From: Sphingomonas phyllosphaerae FA2
GTDB lineage: Bacteria; Pseudomonadota; Alphaproteobacteria; Sphingomonadales; Sphingomonadaceae
Direction: 5' to 3'
Assembly (NCBI RefSeq): GCF_000427645.1
Contig: NZ_KE386571.1
Span: forward strand, 868,001 to 932,000
DNA: 64,000 nucleotides
The notes beneath the pieces were generated by a model. The model saw only the letters and a list, made by a program, of their open reading frames with translations, was not told the DNA's origin and searched no databases. A program made the position numbers and the translations under genes. Shown one piece after another: positions 26,872 through 35,135 of this stretch (position 1 is its first letter; each line of letters starts with the position of its first letter).

Positions 26872-26908
26872 CCACTCACCCCCGGCCCCTCCCTTTCAGG
26901 GAGGGGAG
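26872..26908 (-). repeat. Right 37-bp terminal inverted repeat
   Basis: On the minus strand CTCCCCTCCCTGAAAGGGAG then GGGCCGGGGGTGAGTGG. It differs from the left copy at three positions. Confidence 0.85.
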
Positions 26909-26919
26909 TAAGGTGCCGC

Positions 26920-27576
26920 CTACTTAATGGGCGAGTTCGGATCCAAACGCATGTCGAGGTAATTGTCGACCGACTTCATCAGGTCGTCCATCTCATGCTC
27001 GAAGAAGTGGTTGGCGCGCGGGATCACGTCGTGGTGGATCGTGATGTGCTTTTGCGTGCGCAGCTTGTCGACCAGCTTCTGTGAGGCGAGCGGGGTGGCG
27101 ACCTCGTCCTCCGCGCCCTGGATGATGATCCCCGACGACGGACACGGCGCGAGGAACGAGAAGTCGAACAGGTTCGCGGGCGGCGCGATCGAGATGAAGC
27201 CGCGGATCTCCGGACGGCGCATCAGCAGCTGCATCGCGATCCACGCGCCGAAGCCGAAGCCGGCGACCCAGGTGGTCTGCGCTTCCTGATGGAAGCTCTG
27301 CACCCAGTCGAGCGCCGAGGCGGCGTCGGACAGCTCGCCGATGCCGTTATCGAACGTCCCCTGGCTCTTGCCGACGCCGCGGAAGTTGAAGCGCAAGGTC
27401 GCGAAGCCGCGGCGCTGGAAGGTTTTGTAGAGTTCCTGCACGATCTTGTTGTTCATCGTGCCGCCCGCGTTCGGATGCGGGTGGAGGATCATCGCGACGG
27501 GCGCGCGCGGGCGCGGGGCGGGGGCGAAGCGCCCCTCGATGCGGCCTTCGGGTCCGGGAAAGATGACTTCTGGCAT
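26920..27576 (-). CDS. Alpha/beta-hydrolase, dienelactone-hydrolase-like
   Basis: 218 aa from the ATG at 27576 (MPEVIFPGPEGRIEGRF). It has LHPHPNAGGTMNN (~33-45), RFNFRGVGKSQGTFDNG (~63), a nucleophile-elbow position reading GFGFGAW (~108) and PRANHFFEHEM near the end. The family usually has GxSxG at the elbow; here the middle residue is Phe, so the classical serine nucleophile is absent, as in many members of this conserved alphaproteobacterial group. The function is unknown. Divergent from the cysteine desulfurase operon. Confidence 0.8.
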   Translation of the reverse strand: MPEVIFPGPEGRIEGRFAPAPRPRAPVAMILHPHPNAGGTMNNKIVQELYKTFQRRGFATLRFNFRGVGKSQGTFDNGIGELSDAASALDWVQSFHQEAQTTWVAGFGFGAWIAMQLLMRRPEIRGFISIAPPANLFDFSFLAPCPSSGIIIQGAEDEVATPLASQKLVDKLRTQKHITIHHDVIPRANHFFEHEMDDLMKSVDNYLDMRLDPNSPIK

Positions 27577-27604
27577 GATGACCTTGTGCTTGGGCAGGCA
27601 GCCG

Positions 27605-27632
27605 TTGGGGCCGGCGGGAAGCGCGCTATATA
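27605..27632 (+). promoter_or_regulatory. Candidate sigma-70-type promoter for the cysteine desulfurase operon
   Basis: TTGGGG and TATATA separated by 16 bp, ending 16 bp before the first ATG. The near-consensus -10 is one of very few AT-rich stretches in the area. Confidence 0.4.
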
Positions 27633-27648
27633 GGCCCGAACGCCGAAA

Positions 27649-28713
27649 ATGGAATGTGTCTTGACCGAGCCGCTGTACCTCGACCACGCCGCGACGACTC
27701 CGATGACCCCCGCGGCCGTGCAGGCGGTGCAGGACGGGATGGCGATGTGGGCCAATCCGTCCTCCCCACACGCCGCCGGGCGCGCGGCGCGCGCGGCGCT
27801 GGAGGCCGCGCGCGGGCGGATCGGGGCCGCTTATGGCTGGACGGGCGAGGTGTTGCTGACGAGCGGGGCAAGCGAGTCGCTGGCGATCGCGCTGGGGCGG
27901 TGCGTGCTGGCGCGGCGGATCGTCTCGGCGGTGGAGCATGATGCGGTGCTGCGCGCAGCGGGTCGCGCCGACGTGCTGCCGGTGGATGCGCTGGGGCGGG
28001 TCGATCCGGGAGCGCTGGGCGACGTGGCGGGCGCGCTGGTGGCGGTGCAATGGTGCAATAGCGAGACCGGGGTGCGGCAGCCGATCGCGGAGATCGCGGG
28101 GGCGGTGCGCAAGGGCGGCGGGTTGTTGCTGGTCGATGCCGCGCAGATGCCGGCGTCGGATGAATTGGCGTCGATGGCGGATTTCGTCGCGGTGTCGGCG
28201 CACAAGCGTGGCGGGCCGCCGGGGACGGGCGCGCTGCTGGTGCGCGATGTGGCGACGCTGCACCCGAGCGGGGGGCAGGAGCGTGGCTATCGGCCGGGGA
28301 CCGAGAATTTGCCGGGGGTGCTCGGCCATGCTGCGGCGCTGGACGAGGCGGAGCCGGATCATCGCGAGCGGCGGGCGCGGCTGGACGATGCGATCCGGCG
28401 GTCAGGGGGCATCGTCGTCGCGGAGGACGCCGCGCGGCACCCCGCGATCGGCGCGTACCGGATGCCGGGGGTGGCGTCGGCGGCGCAGCTGATCCGCTTC
28501 GATATGCAGGGGATCGCGGTTTCGGCGGGGAGCGCGTGTGCGAGCGGGAGCCTCAAGCCCAGCCACGTGCTGCGCGCGATGGGGTGGAGCGAGGAAGCGA
28601 CGCGCGAGGTAGTGCGGGTGAGCTTCGGGCGGACGACGACCGATGATGACGTCGCGCGCTTTATCGCGGCGTGGCGCGGGGTGGCGCGCGCGACCGGGCG
28701 GTTCGCGGCGTGA
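27649..28713 (+). CDS. Cysteine desulfurase family protein (first of two)
   Basis: 354 aa, class V aminotransferase fold. YLDHAATTPM at the N-terminus, PLP Lys in VSAHKRGGPPGTGA (~200), and the persulfide-carrying cysteine in SAGSACASGS (~295). It removes sulfur from cysteine for Fe-S cluster or other sulfur transfer. A TTG at 27661 (LTEPLYLDH) is an alternative start. The stop overlaps the second desulfurase by GTGA. It is more divergent than the second copy (a WCNSETGV segment replaces the usual VNNE.G). Confidence 0.88.
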   Translation: MECVLTEPLYLDHAATTPMTPAAVQAVQDGMAMWANPSSPHAAGRAARAALEAARGRIGAAYGWTGEVLLTSGASESLAIALGRCVLARRIVSAVEHDAVLRAAGRADVLPVDALGRVDPGALGDVAGALVAVQWCNSETGVRQPIAEIAGAVRKGGGLLLVDAAQMPASDELASMADFVAVSAHKRGGPPGTGALLVRDVATLHPSGGQERGYRPGTENLPGVLGHAAALDEAEPDHRERRARLDDAIRRSGGIVVAEDAARHPAIGAYRMPGVASAAQLIRFDMQGIAVSAGSACASGSLKPSHVLRAMGWSEEATREVVRVSFGRTTTDDDVARFIAAWRGVARATGRFAA

Positions 28714-29789
28714 CCTATCTCGATTATCAGGCGACGACCCCACTCGCACCCGAGGCGCTCGATGCGATGCTGCCGTGGCTGCGCGACCAGCACGCCAACC
28801 CGCACTCGCCGCACCGTGCCGGGCGTGCGGCGAAGGCAGCGGTGGAGGTGGCGCGCGCGCAGATTGCGGCGTTGTTGCCTGCCGGGGGGCGCGTGGTGTT
28901 CACGAGCGGGGCGACGGAGGCGCTCAACTGGGCAATCAAAGGCGTGGGCGGCGCGATCGTGACGCAGGCGGCCGAACATGCCGCGGTGCTCGACACCGTG
29001 GCGGCGAGCGGGCGCGCGAATGTGGTGCTGCCGGTCGATCGCGACGGGCGGGTCGCGCCGGACGCGGTCGCGGCGGCGGTGCAGGAGACGGGCGCGCGGC
29101 TGGTGGCGGTGATGCTGGTCAACAACGAGATCGGGACGATCCAGCCGGTCGCGGAGATTGCGGCGGCGGTGAAGCCGCTTGGCGCGCTGCTGCTGTGCGA
29201 TGCGGTGCAGGGCTATGGCCGGATCGCGGTCCCGGAGGCGTGCGACATGGTCGCGGTGTCCGCGCACAAGATCTATGGGCCGAAGGGGATCGGCGCTTTG
29301 TGGATACGGAACGGGGTGACGCTGACGCCGCTGTTGCATGGCGGCGATCAGGAGGGCGGTCGCTCGGGGACGCTGAGCCCGGCGCTCTGCGCGGGATTTG
29401 GAGCGGCGGCGGCGCTGGCCACGGCACGGATGGCGGAGGATGCGGCACAGACGGCGCGGCTGTTCGCGGTGGCGCAGGCGCGGCTGAGCGGGTGGACGCT
29501 CAACGGTTCGGACGAGGCGCGCTGGCCGGGCAATCTGAGCGTGCGGCGCGATGGACTGGATGTCGCGCGGTTGATGAGCGACGTGCGCGACGTGGCGTTC
29601 TCGGCGGGGTCGGCATGCGCGAGCGGGTCGGGGCGGACCAGCCATGTGCTGCGCGCGATCGGGCTGAGCGATGCGCAGGCGCGATCGACGATCCGGCTCG
29701 GCTTCGGGCGCTATACCCGGGAGGATGAATTGCTGACGGCGCTCGATCGGCTGGTAGCGGCGGCGGACGCGCAGAAGGTGGCGGCATGA
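28710..29789 (+). CDS. Cysteine desulfurase, IscS/NifS type (second of two)
   Basis: 359 aa from the GTG at 28710 that overlaps the previous stop. YLDYQATTPLAPEA, VNNEIGTIQP, PLP Lys in SAHKIYGPKGIGAL (~195) and Cys in SAGSACASGSGRTSHVL (~300) are all present, the full IscS set. Paralogue of the gene just upstream. It overlaps the ferredoxin gene by 4 nt (ATGA), so the three genes form one translationally coupled unit for sulfur mobilisation and Fe-S electron transfer. Confidence 0.9.
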   Translation: MTYLDYQATTPLAPEALDAMLPWLRDQHANPHSPHRAGRAAKAAVEVARAQIAALLPAGGRVVFTSGATEALNWAIKGVGGAIVTQAAEHAAVLDTVAASGRANVVLPVDRDGRVAPDAVAAAVQETGARLVAVMLVNNEIGTIQPVAEIAAAVKPLGALLLCDAVQGYGRIAVPEACDMVAVSAHKIYGPKGIGALWIRNGVTLTPLLHGGDQEGGRSGTLSPALCAGFGAAAALATARMAEDAAQTARLFAVAQARLSGWTLNGSDEARWPGNLSVRRDGLDVARLMSDVRDVAFSAGSACASGSGRTSHVLRAIGLSDAQARSTIRLGFGRYTREDELLTALDRLVAAADAQKVAA

Positions 29790-30073
29790 AGGTGATTTTT
29801 GACGGCGACGAACTGGCGGCGACCGCGGGCGAGCGGTTGCTCGACGTCGCGCGGCGCAATGGCCTGCCGCTGGAGGGGACGTGCAACGGCGATCTGGCGT
29901 GTGCGACCTGCCATGTGATCGTCGACGCCGACTGGTTCGCGAAGCTGCCGGCGGCGCGCGAGGAGGAGGAGGATATGCTCGACCTGGTCAACGACGCGCG
30001 GCGGACCAGCCGGCTGGCGTGCCAGATCGTGCTGACCGCCGAACTCGACAAGCTTTCTGTAAGCTTACCATAG
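29786..30073 (+). CDS. [2Fe-2S] ferredoxin, adrenodoxin/Isc type
   Basis: 95 aa. The cluster ligands are Cys33, Cys39, Cys42 (CNGDLACATC) and Cys79 (RLACQ), the spacing of vertebrate-type/Fdx ferredoxins. The acidic stretch REEEEDMLD (~58-66) is the usual partner-binding surface. It would donate electrons for Fe-S cluster assembly by the upstream desulfurases, or for a hydroxylase. Confidence 0.93.
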   Translation: MKVIFDGDELAATAGERLLDVARRNGLPLEGTCNGDLACATCHVIVDADWFAKLPAAREEEEDMLDLVNDARRTSRLACQIVLTAELDKLSVSLP

Positions 30074-30143
30074 AGTTCAGGGTCGGTGCAGCGCTTCCCC
30101 CGCATCTTGCCAAACAGGGCAGGGGATTTCGGGAGTAGAGCGT

Positions 30144-30485
30144 ATGAAACTGATGACCTTGAGCTTTGCGGGCCTGATGGCCGCCATGACGCTGGTGCCG
30201 ACCGCGGCGATGGCACAGCCGGGATCGCGACATGGCTGGGACGACCGCCGTGGCTGGGACGACCGGCGCGATGATCGCCGTGGGTGGAATGATCGGCGCG
30301 ACGACCGGCGCGGGTGGGATGATCGGCGCGGCTATCGCAACGATCGCGGTTGGCGTGGCAATCGCGGCTGGCGCGGGGATCGCTACGCATGGAACGGCTA
30401 TCGCGGCGCCCGCACGCAGACTGTGTGCCGCTGGGTAGACGGTTATTATGGGCCGGAGCGTCGCTGTTTCCGCGTGCGTCGCTAA
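30144..30485 (+). CDS. Secreted WDDRR-repeat protein
   Basis: 113 aa. Signal peptide (MKLMTLSFAGLMAAMTLVP, cleavage after AMA), then a low-complexity region (~30-88) built of short repeats: GWDDRR, DDRRGWNDRR, DDRRGWDDRR, then YRNDRGWRGNRGWRGDR. It ends with two cysteines (VCRWVDGYYGPERRC) in a segment common in small sphingomonad exported proteins. The mature protein is extremely rich in Arg, Asp, Trp and Gly. No biochemical role is known; it may coat or bind nucleic acid or polysaccharide. Confidence 0.78.
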   Translation: MKLMTLSFAGLMAAMTLVPTAAMAQPGSRHGWDDRRGWDDRRDDRRGWNDRRDDRRGWDDRRGYRNDRGWRGNRGWRGDRYAWNGYRGARTQTVCRWVDGYYGPERRCFRVRR

Positions 30486-30529
30486 CGACTTGACGCTTTG
30501 ACTTGATCGGGCCGCCCGGCTCCGCCATA

Positions 30530-30632
30530 TGGCGCGCGGGAGTCGGGCGGACGTGGTCGTCGCCAACTTGGTCAGGTCCTGACGGAAGCAGCCACAACGA
30601 TTTCGCCGCGGGTCGTTCCGGCTCCCACCGCG
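30530..30632 (+). ncRNA. ffs: Signal recognition particle RNA (4.5S type)
   Basis: The conserved Ffh-binding loop GGTCAGGTCCTGACGGAAGC followed by AGCC is at 30570-30594. Outer arms GGGAGTCGG (30538-30546) and CCGGCTCCC (30618-30626) pair over 9 bp with one G-U. The small hairpin RNA directs membrane-protein ribosomes to the membrane with Ffh. Placement just before dnaX is conserved in many bacteria. Ends are approximate. The rest of the 30486-30988 gap holds GC palindromes and two repeats and no gene that I can support. Confidence 0.92.
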
Positions 30633-30780
30633 CAGCGCGCACGTGGCCATGCTGGCCGCCAGACGCGCAAGCCCGGCCGGCGGGGCGCACCTCCGGCCGA
30701 CGGCGGGGCTTTGCCGCGGCGGGGTTTGTTTTTCTGACACATCGGTGATTGTTGTTTCGGCGAGCGGATCGCGGGACTGT

Positions 30781-30815
30781 ACAGACATGGGCCCCTGCCT
30801 GCGCAGGGGCGACGG
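30781..30815 (+). repeat. Family B repeat (35 bp)
   Basis: ACAGACATGGGCCCCTGCCT followed by GCGCAGGGGCGACGG; hairpin CCCCTGCC/GGCAGGGG-like core. Two more copies lie at 41823-41857 (inverted) and 41924-41958. Confidence 0.8.
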
Positions 30816-30822
30816 CCTTTCC

Positions 30823-30906
30823 TCGTCATCCCGGACTTGATCCGGGATCCCGCTTGTTACTTCCGTCGAGAAGAAGCGGGGCCCCGGATCAGGTCCGGGG
30901 CGACGG
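30823..30906. repeat. GC-rich inverted repeat (family A)
   Basis: Complete copy: CGTCATCCCGGACTTGATCC, GGGATCCCGCTT, centre, AAGCGGGGCCCCGGATCAGG, TCCGGGGCGACGG. It lies between the SRP RNA and dnaX. Confidence 0.85.
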
Positions 30907-30988
30907 CCTTGGGCGGGTGTCGGTCCCGTTCCTTCACCCTCGGAGAAGCCTTCGACAAGCCGGGCGCGCGCTCCTATATCCGCGCGTA

Positions 30989-32626
30989 ATGTCCGACTCC
31001 CTCGACCTCGGTACGCCGCCGCAGCCTGTGGCAAGCGCGCAGCCTTATCGCGTGCTGGCACGCAAATACCGGCCGCAGACGTTTGCCGCGCTGATCGGGC
31101 AGGACGCGATGGTCCAGACGCTGGGCAATGCGATCAAGCGCGACCGGATCGCGCATGCGTTTTTGCTGACCGGCGTGCGCGGGGTCGGCAAGACCTCGAC
31201 CGCGCGGCTGATTGCCAAGGCGCTCAATTGTATCGGACCGGACGGGCAGGGCGGGCCGACAATCGATCCGTGCGGGGTGTGCGAGCCGTGCCGCGCGATC
31301 GCCGAGGGGCGGCATATCGACGTGATCGAGATGGACGCCGCCAGCCACACCGGCATCGACGACGTGCGCGAGATCATCGAGGCGTCGCGCTATGCCGCGG
31401 TGTCGGCGCGCTACAAGATCTACATTATCGACGAAGTCCATATGCTGTCGAAGGCGGCGTTCAACGGGCTGCTCAAGACGCTGGAGGAACCGCCGGCGCA
31501 CGTGAAATTCCTGTTCGCGACCACCGAGGTGAACAAGGTGCCGGTGACGGTGCTGTCGCGCTGTCAGCGGTTCGACCTGCGGCGGATCCCCGCGCAGTTG
31601 CTTGCCGAGCATTTCGGGCGTGTCGTGGCGGCCGAGGGCGCGCAGGCCGATCCCGAGGCGCTTGCGCTGATCGCGCGGGCGGCGGAAGGGTCGGCGCGCG
31701 ACGGGCTGTCGATCCTCGATCAGGCGATCGCGCATGCCGATCTGGAAGGCGGCGGGGTGCGCGCCGACGCGGTGCGCGAGATGCTGGGGCTGTCGGACCG
31801 CAATGCGGTGCGGGACCTGCTGGCTTTGGTGCTTGCGGCGGATGCGCCCGGCGCGCTGGCGGCGCTGCGGCGGCAATATGATCTCGGCGTCGACCCGCTG
31901 GGCGTGATGCGCGCGCTGCTGGAGGCGGTGCATGGCGTGACGCAGGTGAAGGTCGGCGCGCCGGACGATCCGGCGCAACCCGCCGAGGAGCGTGCGGCGT
32001 ATCGCGCATGGGCGGAGAAGCTGTCGTTCCCGGCGCTGCACCGGCTGTGGCAATTGTTCCTGAAGGGGCATGAGGAGGTCGGGCGCGCGGCGCTGCCGAT
32101 CGAAACCGCCGAGATGGCGATTCTGCGCGCGATCCATGCCTCGACCCTGCCCGATCCGGGCGAGCTGGCGCGGCGGCTGGCGGCGGGCGATGTGCCGGTC
32201 GCGGCGCCGAGTGCGCCGGCTGCGCCTGCCGCGCCGCCGGCCCCGGAGGATCGTGCGCCCAAGGAATTCGCGGGGGTGCTGGCGTTGCTTGACGAGCGCG
32301 GCAAGCTCGACCTGCTGGTGCGGTTGCGGCGCGGGGCGAGCCTCGTGCGCTATGCCCCGCCCGAGATCGTGTTCAGCGGGACGCGGCCGCTGTCGACCGA
32401 TACGCTGACCGAACTCGCGGCGGTGCTGCGCGAGGCGACGGGGACGCCGTGGAAGCTGGCGATGGCCGATTTGCCCGGCGCACCGACGATGTTCGAGGCC
32501 GAGCAGGACGTGGTGCAGGCGCGGCATGACGCGGCGCGCGCGCACCCGATCGTCGCCGCCGCGTTCGATGCCTTTCCAGGCGCCGAACTGATCGATCCGA
32601 AACCTGCGCAGCGCAGTATTACATGA
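30989..32626 (+). CDS. dnaX: DNA polymerase III subunit tau (gamma)
   Basis: 545 aa from the ATG at 30989. YRVLARKYRPQTFAALIGQ at the N-terminus, Walker A GVRGVGKTSTAR (~52), a four-cysteine zinc module ending CGVCEPC (~85-95), DEXX box IIDEVHMLS (~150) and the arginine-finger SRC (~193). An Ala/Pro-rich linker (~405-430) leads to the C-terminal domain that binds the polymerase in other bacteria. It loads the sliding clamp. Start preferred over upstream in-frame codons because those lie in the repeat. Followed 13 bp later by ybaB, the usual dnaX-ybaB order. Confidence 0.95.
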   Translation: MSDSLDLGTPPQPVASAQPYRVLARKYRPQTFAALIGQDAMVQTLGNAIKRDRIAHAFLLTGVRGVGKTSTARLIAKALNCIGPDGQGGPTIDPCGVCEPCRAIAEGRHIDVIEMDAASHTGIDDVREIIEASRYAAVSARYKIYIIDEVHMLSKAAFNGLLKTLEEPPAHVKFLFATTEVNKVPVTVLSRCQRFDLRRIPAQLLAEHFGRVVAAEGAQADPEALALIARAAEGSARDGLSILDQAIAHADLEGGGVRADAVREMLGLSDRNAVRDLLALVLAADAPGALAALRRQYDLGVDPLGVMRALLEAVHGVTQVKVGAPDDPAQPAEERAAYRAWAEKLSFPALHRLWQLFLKGHEEVGRAALPIETAEMAILRAIHASTLPDPGELARRLAAGDVPVAAPSAPAAPAAPPAPEDRAPKEFAGVLALLDERGKLDLLVRLRRGASLVRYAPPEIVFSGTRPLSTDTLTELAAVLREATGTPWKLAMADLPGAPTMFEAEQDVVQARHDAARAHPIVAAAFDAFPGAELIDPKPAQRSIT

Positions 32627-32639
32627 TGGGGAGTATCAC

Positions 32640-32963
32640 ATGAAGGATCTCAACGACATTCTGGCGATGGCCCAGAACGTCCAGAACGAGCTGCAAAAGG
32701 CGCAGGACAGCCTCGACACGATCGAGGTCGAGGGCGTCGCGGGCGGCGGGCTGGTTAAGGTCAAGGCGTCGGCCAAGGGGCGGATCATTTCGGTCGCGCT
32801 CGACGACTCGCTGATCGTGCCGTCCGAGAAGCAGATGCTGGAAGACCTGATCGCGGCGGCGCTTAACGATGCGCGCGCCAAGGCGGATGCGGCGTCGTCG
32901 ACCGAAATGTCGAAGATGACCAGCGGCCTGCCGCTGCCGCCGGGGTTCAAGCTGCCGTTCTGA
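32640..32963 (+). CDS. YbaB/EbfC nucleoid-associated protein
   Basis: 107 aa, standard YbaB length. Pattern NDILAMAQNVQNELQKAQD, then the conserved VEGVAGGGLVKVKASAKG and LIAAALNDARAKAD. Small dimeric DNA-binding protein, usually encoded between dnaX and recR; recR is not seen here. Confidence 0.93.
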   Translation: MKDLNDILAMAQNVQNELQKAQDSLDTIEVEGVAGGGLVKVKASAKGRIISVALDDSLIVPSEKQMLEDLIAAALNDARAKADAASSTEMSKMTSGLPLPPGFKLPF

Positions 32964-33048
32964 TCCGGCACAGCGACGATCCTTCCGGTAACGGAACATT
33001 GCTGCGGCGGTCGCATTCATGGCTCCATCAATCGAGAGGGAGAGAGCC

Positions 33049-33294
33049 ATGAGTGACGATCGCGTGACGCAGACCCCGCATACCACGATCATCGAGCGCC
33101 GTGGCGGCGGCGGTGGCGGGTTGCTGATCGGGCTGGCGGTGCTGATCGTGGTGGCGGTCGCGGCCTATTTCATGATCGCGCGCGGCGACAGCGAGACGGC
33201 CAAGAACAATGCGATCACCTCGGCGGCGAAGAGCGTCGAGAGCACCGCGGACAAGGCCGGGTCGGCGATTGACGGGGCTGCTGACAAGAAGTGA
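33049..33294 (+). CDS. Small single-pass membrane protein
   Basis: 81 aa. Start at the ATG 33049 behind GAGGGAGAG. A glycine run (RRGGGGGGL) leads into one hydrophobic helix (~30-50), followed by a polar Ala/Ser/Lys-rich tail (SAAKSVESTADKAGSAID) that looks like an amphipathic helix. Unknown function. Confidence 0.65.
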   Translation: MSDDRVTQTPHTTIIERRGGGGGGLLIGLAVLIVVAVAAYFMIARGDSETAKNNAITSAAKSVESTADKAGSAIDGAADKK

Positions 33295-33309
33295 TGGTAC
33301 AGCTTACTT

Positions 33310-33394
33310 CGTCACCCCGGACTTGATCCGGGATCCCGCTGTTTAACTCACGTCTGGTAGGAAGCGGGGCCCCGGATCAAGTCCGGGGCGACGG
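33310..33394. repeat. GC-rich inverted repeat (family A)
   Basis: Both arms complete (CACCCCGGACTTGATCCGGG ... GGCCCCGGATCAAGTCCGGG). Between the small membrane protein and the methyltransferase 3' end. Confidence 0.85.
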
Positions 33395-33410
33395 GGTGGG
33401 TTGGGTTGCT

Positions 33411-35018
33411 TTACAACAACGATCCCTGCCGGGTGCCGCTTTCGCGCGGTGCTTGGCGGAACGCTGCGGTGGCGTCGACATAGGGCAGGTCGGGGCGGCG
33501 GCCCTTGAACAGTTCGGCGAGCGTGATGATCTGGAGGCGCGGGTAGCTCTTGCCCGTCACCTCCGACGTGAAGCGGCCGGCGGCGGCGGCTTCCTTCTCC
33601 ATCGGGCGCGACGGCGCGACCTTGGTGACGAAGACCGCGGCGGCGGCTTTCTCGCGAATCATCGCGGAATGCAGGTCGCGGATCATCGTGACGCCGACAT
33701 GGTCGCCGCCCTTCACCGACACCAAAGCGCGCTCGGTGCGGCGGCCGTCGGGCTTGAAGTAGATGATCCCGTCGATCCCGCCATCGGCACCCTTCTTGCG
33801 ACCGCCGTACGGCATGGCGTCGACCATTGACACCGCCCACCATTGAAACTGGTATTTGTCGCGGCGCGCGAGGTCCTCCGCGGAGGCGAGGTCCTTGGGC
33901 GTGCCCTCGACGGTGAAGGCGATACCGGGGAAGGCAGCCTGCATTCGCTTTTCGATCAGCGAGATGGCGAGATGCGTGACGTCGATGCCGATCCACTGGC
34001 GGTCGAGCTTCTGTGCGGCATGGACCGCGGTGCCGCAGCCGCAGAACGGGTCGAGGACAATGTCGCCTTCGTTCGACGACGCGGCGATGATCCGTTCGAG
34101 CAAGGCGAGCGGCTTTTGCGTGGGGTAGCCGAGCCGCTCCTGCGCCTGCGAGTTGAGCGCGGGGATGTCGGCCCAGAGCGCCTGTACGGGCATGCCCTTG
34201 GCCTCGTCGAGATAGCGTTTGAGGCGGATGCCGCCGCTGCGCGTGAAATGAAGCCGGCCCTCGGCGTCTAGGCGGCGCATCGTTTCCTCGGGCATCCGCC
34301 ACAGCGAGGTGACGCCCTTGTATTCGTAGGTATAGCCGCCGCCCGACAGCCCCTTGGCGGTGAGATTGTCGTCGGTCCAGCGGCGGCCGTCGGGGTCGCT
34401 CTGGCTGAAACGCGCCTCATATTCCGGGTCGTAGGCGGTGTAGGCGGGGTGCCAGACATGTTCGGCGCTGCGGGTGTAGAAGAGCAACGTGTCGAGGTTG
34501 CGCCCCCAGCGGCCGCCGTCGGCATGGGCGGTGGTGCGCTTCCAGATGATCTCGTTGCGGTAGCGATCGGCGCCGAAGACGCCGTCGAGCAGCAGCTTGA
34601 GGTAGTGGCTCGCGGTGGAATCGCAGTGGAGATACAGGCTGCCGGTCGGCTTGAGCACGCGGTGCTGCTCGATCACGCGCACCGCCATCATCGCCAGATA
34701 GGCCATCATGTCGTTGTCGCCGAGGAAGCCGCGCATCGCGTTCAGCAGGTCGAACGCCTTGGTGTGGCCGCTGCGCGCGACCTGGTCGAAGGCGTCCTCG
34801 GCGCGATCGTTCCAGCGCCAGGTGTCCTCGAACGCCTCGATCTGTGCATCGGCCGTGTCGCCGGTCGGGGAGCGGAAGAGAATGTTGTAGCTGGCGTTCG
34901 AGTTGAACGGCGGGTCGAGATAGACGAGGTCGATCGTCGCATCGCCGATCTCGCGACGGAGGACGTCAAGGTTGTCGCCGTAATAGAGGTGGTTGGTGGG
35001 TCGGTTCGCGCTGGACAT
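33411..35018 (-). CDS. DNA methyltransferase with C-terminal Mrr-like endonuclease domain
   Basis: 535 aa from the ATG at 35018. N-terminal N6-adenine/N4-cytosine methyltransferase of the beta class: catalytic motif DPPFNS (~35) before the SAM-binding motif DPFCGCGTAVHAAQ (~330). The last ~125 residues look like an Mrr/PD-(D/E)xK nuclease domain: GADGGIDG, then VSVKGG, then IRDLHSAM and VFVTK. The usual (Q/E)xK of that fold reads SVK, so nuclease activity is uncertain. No separate restriction or specificity gene lies nearby. It could be a single-chain restriction-modification enzyme, or a regulatory methylase with a DNA-binding nuclease-like tail. Confidence 0.85.
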   Translation of the reverse strand: MSSANRPTNHLYYGDNLDVLRREIGDATIDLVYLDPPFNSNASYNILFRSPTGDTADAQIEAFEDTWRWNDRAEDAFDQVARSGHTKAFDLLNAMRGFLGDNDMMAYLAMMAVRVIEQHRVLKPTGSLYLHCDSTASHYLKLLLDGVFGADRYRNEIIWKRTTAHADGGRWGRNLDTLLFYTRSAEHVWHPAYTAYDPEYEARFSQSDPDGRRWTDDNLTAKGLSGGGYTYEYKGVTSLWRMPEETMRRLDAEGRLHFTRSGGIRLKRYLDEAKGMPVQALWADIPALNSQAQERLGYPTQKPLALLERIIAASSNEGDIVLDPFCGCGTAVHAAQKLDRQWIGIDVTHLAISLIEKRMQAAFPGIAFTVEGTPKDLASAEDLARRDKYQFQWWAVSMVDAMPYGGRKKGADGGIDGIIYFKPDGRRTERALVSVKGGDHVGVTMIRDLHSAMIREKAAAAVFVTKVAPSRPMEKEAAAAGRFTSEVTGKSYPRLQIITLAELFKGRRPDLPYVDATAAFRQAPRESGTRQGSLL

Positions 35019-35135
35019 GGGCGCGAGTGGAGCGGGACGCGGCGGGGTTGTCGCGGTCAGGTAGGGGCGGTTTGGAGCGGGTTGGGGCTTGCGTGCTGGG
35101 TGAGGATGGCACCGGAATGGAGGTAAAAAGACAGC

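Larger units (their letters stand above)
26438..26908. mobile_element. Candidate mini-element: DUF559 gene enclosed by 37-bp inverted repeats
   Basis: The repeats at 26438-26474 and 26872-26908 are inverted and match at 34 of 37 positions; each is itself a hairpin (CCCCTCCC...GGGAGGGG). Exactly one gene, the DUF559 nuclease-like gene at 26509-26847, fits between them, giving a 471-bp unit. No flanking target-site duplication is obvious. Calling it mobile is inference by analogy with REP-associated single-gene elements. Confidence 0.4.

Noticed and set aside
30230..30400. Short tandem DNA repeats that might be CRISPR
   Set aside because: They are codon repeats of a WDDRR protein, with no spacers or cas genes.
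30989..32626. Programmed frameshift in dnaX
   Set aside because: No A-rich slippery heptamer was seen.
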